Source: Bacillota bacterium (GTDB lineage Bacteria > Bacillota > Clostridia > UBA1381). From it: a DNA stretch of 7,457 nucleotides. The notes under the pieces were generated by a model that saw only the letters and a program-made list of their open reading frames with translations, was not told where the DNA came from and made no database searches. The stretch lies in NCBI GenBank assembly GCA_021205715.1, contig JAJPXA010000215.1:1-7457 (forward strand), given 5' to 3'. A program made the translations under genes and the position numbers. Below, in pieces: positions 1-6,157 of the stretch. Within the stretch, counting starts at the first letter, position 1, and every line of letters starts with the position of its first letter.

Positions 1-25
1 AATGATGGCGAGGTTTTCTAAAAAA

Positions 26-38
26 ATGTGTAACACAT
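26..38. promoter_or_regulatory. 13-bp palindrome, possible operator upstream of hom
   Basis: ATGTGT-A-ACACAT is a perfect inverted repeat with 6-bp arms and a single central base. It lies about 36 bases upstream of the best -35 element of the hom promoter and 3 bases upstream of another TTGACA. The right arm also sits in a second inverted repeat, AATGATG (1-7) with CATCATT (36-42). Size and symmetry fit a dimeric repressor or activator site. I cannot assign it to a regulator family, and short AT-rich palindromes also arise by chance. Confidence 0.35.
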
Positions 39-73
39 CATTGACAAACCTACACTTTTTGTTAATTGCATTA

Positions 74-105
74 TTGACTTTAATTGATAATTATGTTAAT
101 ATAAT
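74..105 (+). promoter_or_regulatory. Probable sigma-A promoter of the hom-thrB-lysC operon
   Basis: TTGACT at 74-79 matches the -35 consensus at five of six bases. Seventeen bases downstream is TAATAT (97-102), preceded by TG at 94-95 as in an extended -10. A perfect TATAAT at 100-105 overlaps it but has a 20-base spacer, so the exact -10 register is uncertain. Either choice predicts transcription starting near 108-113, giving a leader of about 80 bases before hom. The upstream TTGACA at 41-46 has no good -10 at 16-18 bases. This is the only convincing promoter seen ahead of the three-gene operon. Confidence 0.6.
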
Positions 106-123
106 GTATTAATAGAGAAACTT

Positions 124-153
124 TGCCGAAAACGCGCGTGCGCGGCAGGTTTT
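124..153 (+). promoter_or_regulatory. GC-rich hairpin in the hom leader
   Basis: TGCCG (124-128) can pair with CGGCA (143-147), or CGCG (133-136) with CGCG (141-144) around a four-base loop. Four T residues follow at 150-153. It is the only GC-rich patch in an AT-rich leader and could act as a weak attenuator or mRNA stabiliser. The T run is short and the two pairings compete, so a regulatory role is only a guess. There is no room for a T-box leader between promoter and gene. Confidence 0.25.
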
Positions 154-192
154 ATATATTATTTACTATGTATTCGATAACAGGAGGTAAGT

Positions 193-1401
193 ATGGCAAA
201 GGTTGCGGTTATGGGCTTCGGCACGGTAGGCAGCGGTGTTTACGATATAATAAAGAAAAACGGCGGCAAAATTTCCGAGAATATCGGCGAGGAAACGTCC
301 GTTAAATATATTTTGGATATACGCGATTTCCCCGACCATCCCGAAAAGGAGATTTTCACAAAGGAGTTTGACCGAATTTTAAACGACGATGAGGTAACGG
401 TTGCCGCGGAGGTAATCGGCGGACTTCATCCCGCGTATGAGTATACGAAAAGTCTTTTGGAAGCGGGCAAGAGCGTCGTAACGTCAAACAAGGAGCTTGT
501 CGCGACCTACGGCACGGAGCTTCTGGAAATTGCAAAGGAAAATAATGTAAGCTATCTTTTTGAGGCTTCCGTCGGCGGCGGCATACCCATCATAAGACCT
601 ATGAGTCAATGCCTTGCCGCGAACAATATAAAAAGCATCGCGGGCATATTGAACGGCACCACGAACTATATCTTAAACGAGATGATAACCAAGGGCAAGA
701 GCTTCGAAACGGCTTTGAAACAGGCGCAGGACAAGGGTTACGCGGAGCGCAATCCGGCGGCGGATGTCGAGGGTCACGACGCGTGCAGAAAAATCGCAAT
801 TTTGTCATCATTGGCGTCGGGAAAATTCGTTGACTACAACGATATACCGACCGAGGGCATTACGAATATAACTCTTGACGACGTCAAATACGCCGAAAAG
901 CTTGACGGCGTTATAAAGCTCATCGGCTACGCGAAATTTCTTGATAACGGCAAGATATACTCGCACGTCGCGCCTATGGTGGTCAAAAACGAGTCGCCTA
1001 TCGCGAGCGTGAACGGCGTGTTCAACGCGATTATGGTAAACGGCGACTGTGTCGGCGACGTTATGTTCTACGGCAAGGGCGCGGGAACAATGCCAACAGC
1101 GTCCGCGGTTGTCGCGGATATAGCGGACTGCGTAAGAAACAAAAACCGCAAAAAAACGGCGCCGTGGGAGATGCCCGAGGAAAATATTATGGCATCGGGC
1201 GATGATGAGAAATTTTCGTACTTTATCCGCACAACCGATTCTGCTGAGGATGTGCGGGGAGCGTTTGGAAAATGCGAGTTTGTGGACAACATAGTAAAGA
1301 GCGAATCGGCATTCGTAACCGAGCCTCTTTGCGAGAGTGATTTCAAGGAGAAGCTGTCAAAGCTTAAAAATGTCGTTTCGTCGATAAGGATTTTGGCTTA
1401 A
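193..1401 (+). CDS. hom: Homoserine dehydrogenase
   Basis: It reduces aspartate semialdehyde to homoserine with NAD(P)H in the cytoplasm, the branch step towards threonine and methionine. Residues 4-20 hold the nucleotide-binding motif GFGTVGSG. TSNKELVATYG (97-107), GGGIPIIRP (128-136) and GILNGTTNYILNEM (151-164) are family signatures. The catalytic block NPAADVEGHDACRK (187-200) supplies D196 and K200, equivalent to the Asp/Lys pair of yeast enzyme. The start has AGGAGGT at 182-188, four bases from ATG. At 402 residues it is shorter than the usual roughly 430. The C-terminal 65 residues (about 338-402) fit a beta-alpha-beta-beta-alpha-beta pattern like an ACT domain but lack the typical D-x-P-G-V/L ligand loop, so threonine feedback may be altered. 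It is the first gene of the operon and its stop overlaps the thrB start. Confidence 0.96.
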   Translation: MAKVAVMGFGTVGSGVYDIIKKNGGKISENIGEETSVKYILDIRDFPDHPEKEIFTKEFDRILNDDEVTVAAEVIGGLHPAYEYTKSLLEAGKSVVTSNKELVATYGTELLEIAKENNVSYLFEASVGGGIPIIRPMSQCLAANNIKSIAGILNGTTNYILNEMITKGKSFETALKQAQDKGYAERNPAADVEGHDACRKIAILSSLASGKFVDYNDIPTEGITNITLDDVKYAEKLDGVIKLIGYAKFLDNGKIYSHVAPMVVKNESPIASVNGVFNAIMVNGDCVGDVMFYGKGAGTMPTASAVVADIADCVRNKNRKKTAPWEMPEENIMASGDDEKFSYFIRTTDSAEDVRGAFGKCEFVDNIVKSESAFVTEPLCESDFKEKLSKLKNVVSSIRILA

Positions 1402-2297
1402 TGATAAAGGTCAAGGTTCCCGCCTCCAGTGCGAATATGGGCGCGGGATTTGACACGCTGGGCGTCGCTTTGGCGCTCTATAACAGACTTGAAATCGAGG
1501 AAACAGACGGCGGCATAGAAATAGAAACGCGAAATTTCAACGGACGGATATTGCAGAACGAAAATAATTTAATATATAAATCGATGTGCGTTGTTTTCGA
1601 CGCCGCGGGATACCGCCGGCGCGGTATACGCATCGTGCAAAAAAGCGATATACCTATGACGCGCGGCTTGGGAAGCAGCAGCGCCTGCATAATCGGCGGT
1701 ATGCTTGCGGCGAACGTCATTTGCGGCAGGCGGCTTTCCTACGGCGAGATTTTAAACCTCGCCGCCAAAGAGGAGGGTCATCCCGACAATGTCGCGCCCG
1801 CGCTTTACGGTGGATTTTGCGTGTCTATGACGGACGGCGATATAACATACACAAAGAGCATAAAGCTTAATTCAAAGCTGAAATTCGCGGTTATGATACC
1901 CGACTTTTACGTTGCGACAAAGAAGTCGAGAGGAATATTGCCGAATAAGGTCAGCCGCGCGGACGCGGTATTCAACATATCGCGCGCGTCAATGTTTCAG
2001 GCGGCGCTTTCGTCCGGCGATTTGGATATGCTAAAATACGCGGCGCGCGACCGTCTGCATCAGCCGTACCGAAAAAAATATATCGACGGTATGGATGAGA
2101 TTTTTGAAAGAACCTATGAGCTTGGCTCGCGGGCGACGTATTTAAGCGGCTCGGGACCTACGATAATGTCTTTGATAGACAGGAATTATCGCGGATTTCA
2201 GAGCGGAATGAAGGAGTTTTTTGAGTCCGGCTCACATAAATGGACTTGTAAAATATTATCTGTAGATAATGTCGGAACGGTAGTTTCGGAAATATAA
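1401..2297 (+). CDS. thrB: Homoserine kinase (GHMP family)
   Basis: It phosphorylates homoserine with ATP to O-phosphohomoserine, the substrate of threonine synthase. All three GHMP-kinase motifs are visible: PASSANMGAGFDTLG (7-21), the ATP-binding loop PMTRGLGSSSA (85-95), and the C-terminal glycine-rich motif ATYLSGSGPTI (245-255). EGHPDNVAPALYGG (125-138) is also characteristic of ThrB. The length, 298 residues, is normal. The ATG shares its A with the TAA stop of hom, so translation is probably coupled; a modest AAGGA lies at 1386-1390. Threonine synthase does not follow; lysC comes next after 21 bases. The only oddity is a perfect 7-bp inverted repeat in codons 70-76. Confidence 0.96.
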   Translation: MIKVKVPASSANMGAGFDTLGVALALYNRLEIEETDGGIEIETRNFNGRILQNENNLIYKSMCVVFDAAGYRRRGIRIVQKSDIPMTRGLGSSSACIIGGMLAANVICGRRLSYGEILNLAAKEEGHPDNVAPALYGGFCVSMTDGDITYTKSIKLNSKLKFAVMIPDFYVATKKSRGILPNKVSRADAVFNISRASMFQAALSSGDLDMLKYAARDRLHQPYRKKYIDGMDEIFERTYELGSRATYLSGSGPTIMSLIDRNYRGFQSGMKEFFESGSHKWTCKILSVDNVGTVVSEI

Positions 2298-2318
2298 CCA
2301 AGGGAGGAAAAAAGAGTA

Positions 2319-3527
2319 ATGGGACTGATAGTGCAAAAGTACGGCGGAACGTCGGTTAAGGACGCCGAGCGTGTGATGAATGTGGCAAGAAGAATAACAG
2401 ACACGTACAAGGCGGGCAACAACGTTGTCGTAGCCGTAAGCGCGCAGGGCGACACAACCGACGACCTTATAGAAAAGGCGAAGGAAATCAACCCGAACGC
2501 GTCAAAAAGAGAGATGGATATGCTTCTCTCCACGGGCGAGCAGATTTCAATAGCGCTTTTGGCGATGGCGATTGAAAAGCTCGGCTGTCCGGTCATATCT
2601 CTTATCGGTTGGCAGGCGGGATTTAAAACCGACTCGCAGTACGGCGCGGCAAGGATTAAAACAATAGATACGGAGCGTATCAAAAACGAGCTTGACAGAA
2701 GAACGATAGTGATAGTGGCAGGCTTCCAGGGTATAAACAAATACGATGATATAACAACCTTGGGACGCGGCGGCTCGGACACATCGGCAGTCGCGCTCGC
2801 GGCGGCGCTTCACGCGGATTTGTGCGAAATATACACCGACGTTGACGGCGTGTACACGACCGACCCGCGCATATGCAAAACGGCTTATAAGCTTGACGAC
2901 ATTTCATATGATGAAATGCTCGAGCTTGCGTCATTGGGAGCGAACGTTCTTCATAACCGCTCGGTCGAAATGGCGAAAAAATACAATGTAAAATTATCGG
3001 TAAGATCAAGTCTTAACAATAACGAGGGAACATATGTCAAGGAGGTAGAACAGGTGGAAAAGATGCTTGTCAGAGGCGTGACGCGTGATAACGACGTCGC
3101 GAGAATATCGCTGTGCGGTGTTGAGGACACACCGGGTAAAGCGTTTTCGGTATTCAGAATGTTGGCGCAGAAGGGAGTTTCGGTTGACCTTATTATCCAG
3201 TCAATAGGCAACAACGGCAAAAAGGATATAAGCTTTACCGTAACGGAAGAGGATTTGGATAAGGTTCTCGAGCTTCTAGAGGAAAACAAGAGCACAATCA
3301 ATTACAACGAGATAAAGTCAACAAAGGACGTGTCAAAGGTGTCGATAGTCGGCGCGGGAATGGTAAACAACAGCGGAGTTGCCGCGACGATGTTCGAGGC
3401 TTTGTATGACGCACATATAAATATCAATATGATAGCAACATCGGAGATTAAGATTTCCGTGCTGGTAGACCGTAAGGATGCGGAAAACGCGGTAGTAGCA
3501 ATACACGATAAATTTATGCTGAAATAA
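2319..3527 (+). CDS. lysC: Aspartate kinase, Bacillus LysC-like
   Basis: It phosphorylates aspartate to 4-phosphoaspartate, the committed step to lysine, threonine, methionine and diaminopimelate. The kinase domain covers about 1-245: KYGGTSV (7-13), STGE (71-74), GFQGIN (135-140), TTLGRGGSDTSA (146-157) and YTDVDGVYTTDPR (172-184). Two ACT domains follow, near 262-325 (GVEDTPGKAFSVFRMLAQKG) and 340-402 (VSIVGAGMVNNSGVAATMFE). GGGAGG at 2302-2307 precedes the ATG. At 402 residues it matches the monofunctional Gram-positive class, whose ACT domains bind lysine and/or threonine; which effector acts here cannot be read from sequence. An internal ribosome binding site probably yields a separate regulatory subunit (separate entry). 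Its place after hom and thrB suggests shared control with threonine synthesis. No lysine riboswitch precedes it. Confidence 0.96.
   Translation: MGLIVQKYGGTSVKDAERVMNVARRITDTYKAGNNVVVAVSAQGDTTDDLIEKAKEINPNASKREMDMLLSTGEQISIALLAMAIEKLGCPVISLIGWQAGFKTDSQYGAARIKTIDTERIKNELDRRTIVIVAGFQGINKYDDITTLGRGGSDTSAVALAAALHADLCEIYTDVDGVYTTDPRICKTAYKLDDISYDEMLELASLGANVLHNRSVEMAKKYNVKLSVRSSLNNNEGTYVKEVEQVEKMLVRGVTRDNDVARISLCGVEDTPGKAFSVFRMLAQKGVSVDLIIQSIGNNGKKDISFTVTEEDLDKVLELLEENKSTINYNEIKSTKDVSKVSIVGAGMVNNSGVAATMFEALYDAHININMIATSEIKISVLVDRKDAENAVVAIHDKFMLK
3039..3046 (+). promoter_or_regulatory. Internal ribosome binding site inside lysC
   Basis: AAGGAGGT is an almost complete anti-16S match within the lysC coding frame. 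It sits seven bases before an in-frame GTG at 3054, an ideal spacing, and is stronger than the site used for lysC itself. It falls exactly in the linker between the kinase and ACT regions, which argues against chance. Confidence 0.6.
3054..3527 (+). CDS. lysC: Probable aspartate kinase beta (regulatory) subunit from an internal start
   Basis: This in-frame product of 157 residues would start at GTG codon 246 of lysC and contain only the two ACT domains. In Bacillus subtilis and Corynebacterium the aspartate kinase gene makes both a full-length alpha and a C-terminal beta chain from such an internal start, assembling as alpha2-beta2. As I recall it, the Bacillus beta chain begins with a Met a few residues before an LVVRG segment. 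Here the GTG lies at the equivalent point, before the sequence EKMLVRG. The support is the AAGGAGGT at 3039-3046 with seven-base spacing. The next in-frame ATG (3063) is 16 bases from that site and is a poorer candidate. Production of the short chain is inferred, not shown. Confidence 0.55.
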   Translation: MEKMLVRGVTRDNDVARISLCGVEDTPGKAFSVFRMLAQKGVSVDLIIQSIGNNGKKDISFTVTEEDLDKVLELLEENKSTINYNEIKSTKDVSKVSIVGAGMVNNSGVAATMFEALYDAHININMIATSEIKISVLVDRKDAENAVVAIHDKFMLK

Positions 3528-3537
3528 TTTAGTCGTT

Positions 3538-3592
3538 AAAGATCACAAAGGCGTGGCGCTTTTATACAGGTGTGCCCTTATGTGGTCTTTTT
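3538..3592 (+). terminator. Intrinsic terminator after lysC
   Basis: AAAGATCACA (3538-3547) pairs with TGTGGTCTTT (3581-3590) over ten positions with one G-U pair. The stem continues inward past one bulged A with AAGG (3548-3551) and CCTT (3576-3579). The descending arm runs into TCTTTTT (3586-3592). This is a long hairpin with a U tract just past the lysC stop and fits a Rho-independent terminator closing the hom-thrB-lysC unit. The loop is larger than usual, so efficiency is uncertain and some read-through into rlmB is possible. Confidence 0.7.
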
Positions 3593-3610
3593 AACTGTAG
3601 CGAGGGATAT

Positions 3611-4351
3611 ATGGACGATATAATATTCGGAAGAAATCCGGTCTTGGAAGCGATAAAATCCGGACGCGCGATAGATAAAATCCTTATAAAAAAGGGCAGA
3701 TACGAAGGCTCGGTGGTGAGCGTCGTAAAGCGTGCCAAGGAAAACGGCATTGTTATTCAGGAAACGGAGAAGAAAAAGCTCGACGAAATATGCCGCGGCG
3801 AAAATCATCAGGGCGTTGTCGCTTATGTGAGCGCCTGCGATTACGCGAGCGTCGGCGATATATTAAAGAGGGCAAGGGATAAAAACGAGGCGCCGTTTGT
3901 CGTGATATGCGACAAAATTACCGACCCCCATAATTTGGGCGCCGTTATCAGAACGGCGAACTGCGTCGGCGCGCACGGAATTATAATACCGAAGCGAAAC
4001 AGCGCGGGGCTTAATTCCATAGCCGCCAAAACCGCCGCCGGAGCGTTGGAATACACTCCCGTCGCAAAGGTGACAAACATAGCGCAGACAATAGACGACC
4101 TGAAAAAAGAGGGCTTATGGATATGCGCCGCCGATATGGATGGCGAGCCGATGTATAAGACCGATTTAAAGGGCGCTTTGGGAATCGTCATAGGCAGCGA
4201 GGGCGGCGGCATAAGCCGTCTTGTAAAGGAGCGCTGCGACTTCACCGCGTCGATACCTATGGCGGGCGAGATAAACTCGCTTAACGCGTCCGTTGCCGCG
4301 GCAGTGATAATGTACGAGGCTCTAAGACAGCGAGCGCAGCACGAAAAATAA
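3611..4351 (+). CDS. rlmB: 23S rRNA 2'-O-methyltransferase, TrmH/SpoU family (RlmB-like)
   Basis: It is a SPOUT-fold, S-adenosylmethionine-dependent ribose methyltransferase; RlmB methylates G2251 of 23S rRNA. Residues 3-75 form the N-terminal substrate-binding domain (IIFGRNPVLEAI, then NHQGVVAYV at 65-73). The knotted catalytic domain shows all three SpoU motifs: DPHNLGAVIRTA (105-116), IGSEGGGISRLVKE (194-207) and IPMAGEINSLNASVAAAVIMYE (215-236, split by its conserved N-S-L-N-x-S core). The 246-residue length is typical. I chose ATG 3611, with GAGGG at 3602-3606, because an in-frame ATG at 3572 lies inside the terminator hairpin and adds a non-conserved tail. The family also includes tRNA methyltransferases, so the exact target is inferred. 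Its 3' end is partly duplicated downstream and has a frameshift-prone A5 run. Confidence 0.9.
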   Translation: MDDIIFGRNPVLEAIKSGRAIDKILIKKGRYEGSVVSVVKRAKENGIVIQETEKKKLDEICRGENHQGVVAYVSACDYASVGDILKRARDKNEAPFVVICDKITDPHNLGAVIRTANCVGAHGIIIPKRNSAGLNSIAAKTAAGALEYTPVAKVTNIAQTIDDLKKEGLWICAADMDGEPMYKTDLKGALGIVIGSEGGGISRLVKERCDFTASIPMAGEINSLNASVAAAVIMYEALRQRAQHEK

Positions 4352-4419
4352 GCTGTGCATCTCACTCTTATGAGGAGCTTGAAGTATCTGTGTACGAGGC
4401 GTTAAGACAGCGAACGCAG
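4311..4419 (+). repeat. 29-bp imperfect direct repeat: rlmB 3' end and a second copy in the spacer
   Basis: Copy 1 (4311-4339) encodes the last YEALRQRAQ of RlmB. Copy 2 (4391-4419) matches it at 26 of 29 bases and would read YEALRQRTQ followed at once by TAA (4420-4422). Two of the three differences are synonymous (GCT/GCG and CTA/TTA), which suggests that both copies once evolved as coding sequence. The offset is 80 bases, one short of 27 codons. The frame of copy 2 is open from the end of rlmB, so one extra A in the A5 run at 4344-4348 would join it to rlmB, giving 270 residues. The spacer between copies (4352-4390) holds a weak stem, AAGCT (4350-4354) with AGCTT (4376-4380), but no T run. 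It may be a duplication, a recombination scar or a sequence error. Confidence 0.75.
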
Positions 4420-4452
4420 TAAATAAAAATTTATATACGGAGGCAGTAACAT

Positions 4453-4722
4453 ATGAAAGCTATTGTAACGGTTGTGGGACACGACCAAAAGGGAATAATC
4501 GCGAAAACAAGCGGAGTCTTGTTTGAAAACGACGTAAACATACTCGACATATCTCAGACAATTATGCAGGATATGTTTACTATGATAATGCTTGTCGAGT
4601 ACGACGGCAAAGCCGTTTCCGCATCCGAGCTTAACAAAAAGCTTGAGGAGCTCGGCGAGGAAATAGGATTGTCCGTGCGCTTCCAGCGCGAGGAATTATT
4701 CACGTCTATGCATAGAATATAA
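4453..4722 (+). CDS. Stand-alone ACT-domain protein, UPF0237 family
   Basis: This 89-residue protein is one ACT domain and nothing else. It opens with KAIVTVVGHDQKGIIAKTSG (2-21), where D11-x-K-G-I matches the ligand-loop position of amino-acid-binding ACT domains. It continues with NVNILDIS-like NDVNILDISQTIM and a MIMLVEYD strand. The family is annotated UPF0237, related to the ACT domains of GcvR-like regulators; no biochemical role is established. GGAGG at 4439-4443, nine bases from ATG, supports the start. It is 35 bases upstream of a UPF0210 gene, a pairing conserved across streptococci, clostridia and archaea, so it probably senses a small ligand for, or regulates, that partner. The length matches the family. 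Confidence 0.9.
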   Translation: MKAIVTVVGHDQKGIIAKTSGVLFENDVNILDISQTIMQDMFTMIMLVEYDGKAVSASELNKKLEELGEEIGLSVRFQREELFTSMHRI

Positions 4723-4757
4723 AAAGGGATGTCGCATAGACAGAACGGAGAGTGGCT

Positions 4758-6125
4758 ATGATAAATCATTTTGAAATACTTGAAACCGTCAATATGATTG
4801 ACAAGGAAAATCTTGATATAAGAACGATAACGATGGGCATATCCTTAAAAAGCTGCGCGGGGCCCGATATAGACGCGGTTTGCGAAAAGGTTTACAATAA
4901 GATAACCGCATACGCCAAAGACCTTGTAAAGGTCGGCGAGGACATCGAAAAGGAATTCGGAATACCCATCATCAATAAGCGTATATCGGTAACGCCGATA
5001 GCGACGCTTGTCGACGCGCTTGAGGAGCCTACCGTTGAAAAAGCGGTAAAAATTGCCAAAACGCTCGATCGCGCGGCAAAGGCAACCGGCGTGAACTTTA
5101 TCGGCGGTTACACCGCGCTTGTGCATAAGGGCTATACGAACGGCGAGAGAGTGCTTATCGAGTCGATACCCGAGGCGCTCGCGTCAACCGACATCGTATG
5201 CTCGAGCGTCAATATAGGCTCGACAAGAGCCGGAATAAATATGGACGCGGTCGCCGAAATGGGCGGCACAGTAAAGCGCGCGGCGGAGCTTACCGCGGAC
5301 ACGAACGGCTACGCGTGCGCGAAGCTCGTAGTATTCTGCAATGCCGTTGAGGATAACCCTTTTATGGCGGGCGCGTTTTTGGGCGAGGGCGAGGGCGAAT
5401 GCGTTATAAACGTCGGCGTCAGCGGCCCCGGCGTTGTAAAGTCAGCGCTTGAAAAGGTAAAGGACGCGGATTTCGGCGTGGTTGCCGAAACCGTAAAGAA
5501 AACCGCGTTTAAAATAACGCGTATGGGACAGCTCGTCGCGCAGGAAGCGGCGAAGCGGCTCAACGTCCCGTTCGGAATAGTCGATTTATCGCTCGCGCCG
5601 ACGCCGGCGGTGGGCGACAGCGTCGCGTATATACTCGAGGAAATGGGACTCGAAAAGTGCGGCACACACGGCACCACAGCCGCGCTCGCGCTCTTAAACG
5701 ACGCGGTGAAAAAGGGCGGCGTTATGGCGTCGGGATACGTAGGCGGACTTTCGGGCGCGTTCATTCCGGTATCGGAGGATGCGGGAATGATTGCCGCGGC
5801 GAAATGCGGCGCGCTGACGCTTGAAAAGTTAGAGGCGATGACCTGCGTATGCTCGGTCGGCTTGGATATGATAGTAATACCCGGCGATACCCCCGCCGAA
5901 ACCATCTCCGCGATAATCGCGGACGAGGCGGCAATCGGAATGGTAAACAGCAAAACGACAGCCGTGCGAATAATCCCGTCGCCGGGCGCTAAGGTCGGCG
6001 ATGTTATAGAATTCGGCGGACTTTTGGGTTCCGGACCCGTAATGCCCGTTAAGGAATACTCATCCGAAAAGTTTGTTAAAAGAGGCGGAAGAATACCCGC
6101 GCCCTTACAGAGCTTGAAAAATTAA
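4758..6125 (+). CDS. UPF0210/DUF711 family protein (PFL-like fold), function unknown
   Basis: The 455-residue protein matches the conserved UPF0210 family along its whole length. Visible marks are the N-terminal EILETVNMI-x-KENLDIRTITMGISL block (6-30, shown in part), NFIGGYTALVHKG (113-125), SSVNIGSTRAGINMDAV (149-165), VSGPGVVKSAL (221-231), GLDMIVIPGDT (368-378) and the C-terminal GGRIPAPLQSLKN (443-455). Structural work on the family reports a fold like pyruvate formate-lyase, but no reaction is established and I see no glycyl-radical RVSGY-type site to claim one. I prefer ATG 4758 to the in-frame GTG at 4752, because GGAGAG (4747-4752) abuts the GTG but is well spaced from the ATG, and family members begin with MI. 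No membrane segment or signal peptide is seen. It is probably co-transcribed with the ACT gene. Confidence 0.9.
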   Translation: MINHFEILETVNMIDKENLDIRTITMGISLKSCAGPDIDAVCEKVYNKITAYAKDLVKVGEDIEKEFGIPIINKRISVTPIATLVDALEEPTVEKAVKIAKTLDRAAKATGVNFIGGYTALVHKGYTNGERVLIESIPEALASTDIVCSSVNIGSTRAGINMDAVAEMGGTVKRAAELTADTNGYACAKLVVFCNAVEDNPFMAGAFLGEGEGECVINVGVSGPGVVKSALEKVKDADFGVVAETVKKTAFKITRMGQLVAQEAAKRLNVPFGIVDLSLAPTPAVGDSVAYILEEMGLEKCGTHGTTAALALLNDAVKKGGVMASGYVGGLSGAFIPVSEDAGMIAAAKCGALTLEKLEAMTCVCSVGLDMIVIPGDTPAETISAIIADEAAIGMVNSKTTAVRIIPSPGAKVGDVIEFGGLLGSGPVMPVKEYSSEKFVKRGGRIPAPLQSLKN

Positions 6126-6157
6126 ACCTGAGGAATTAAAAGAGGGAGGCGTTAAAA

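Noticed and set aside
2..112. Open frame of 36 codons across the hom leader, beginning ATG ATG GCG
   Set aside because: It overlaps the promoter elements, has no visible ribosome binding site in the window, and its AT-rich codon use is unlike every real gene here.
2198..2782. 194-codon open frame on the minus strand
   Set aside because: It is a shadow across the end of thrB and start of lysC, both confirmed by catalytic motifs on the plus strand.
3572..3610. Longer rlmB starting at ATG 3572
   Set aside because: This start lies within the terminator hairpin and adds a non-conserved tail; ATG 3611 has GAGGG four bases upstream and the canonical N terminus.
3841..4365. 174-codon open frame on the minus strand
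   Set aside because: It is a shadow of rlmB, whose three SpoU motifs fix the coding strand.
4379..4407. Possible promoter before the ACT gene (TTGAAG with TTAAGA at 17 bases)
   Set aside because: The -10 matches the consensus poorly and lies inside the rlmB-tail repeat, so it may be residual coding sequence.
4752..4757. GTG start of the UPF0210 gene
   Set aside because: GGAG ends one base before it, too close for initiation; ATG 4758 has normal spacing and fits the family N terminus.
5309..5953. 214-codon open frame on the minus strand
   Set aside because: It lies fully inside the UPF0210 gene, is Ser/Ala/Thr/Pro-rich as expected from the complement of GCG/GAG codons, and resembles no family.
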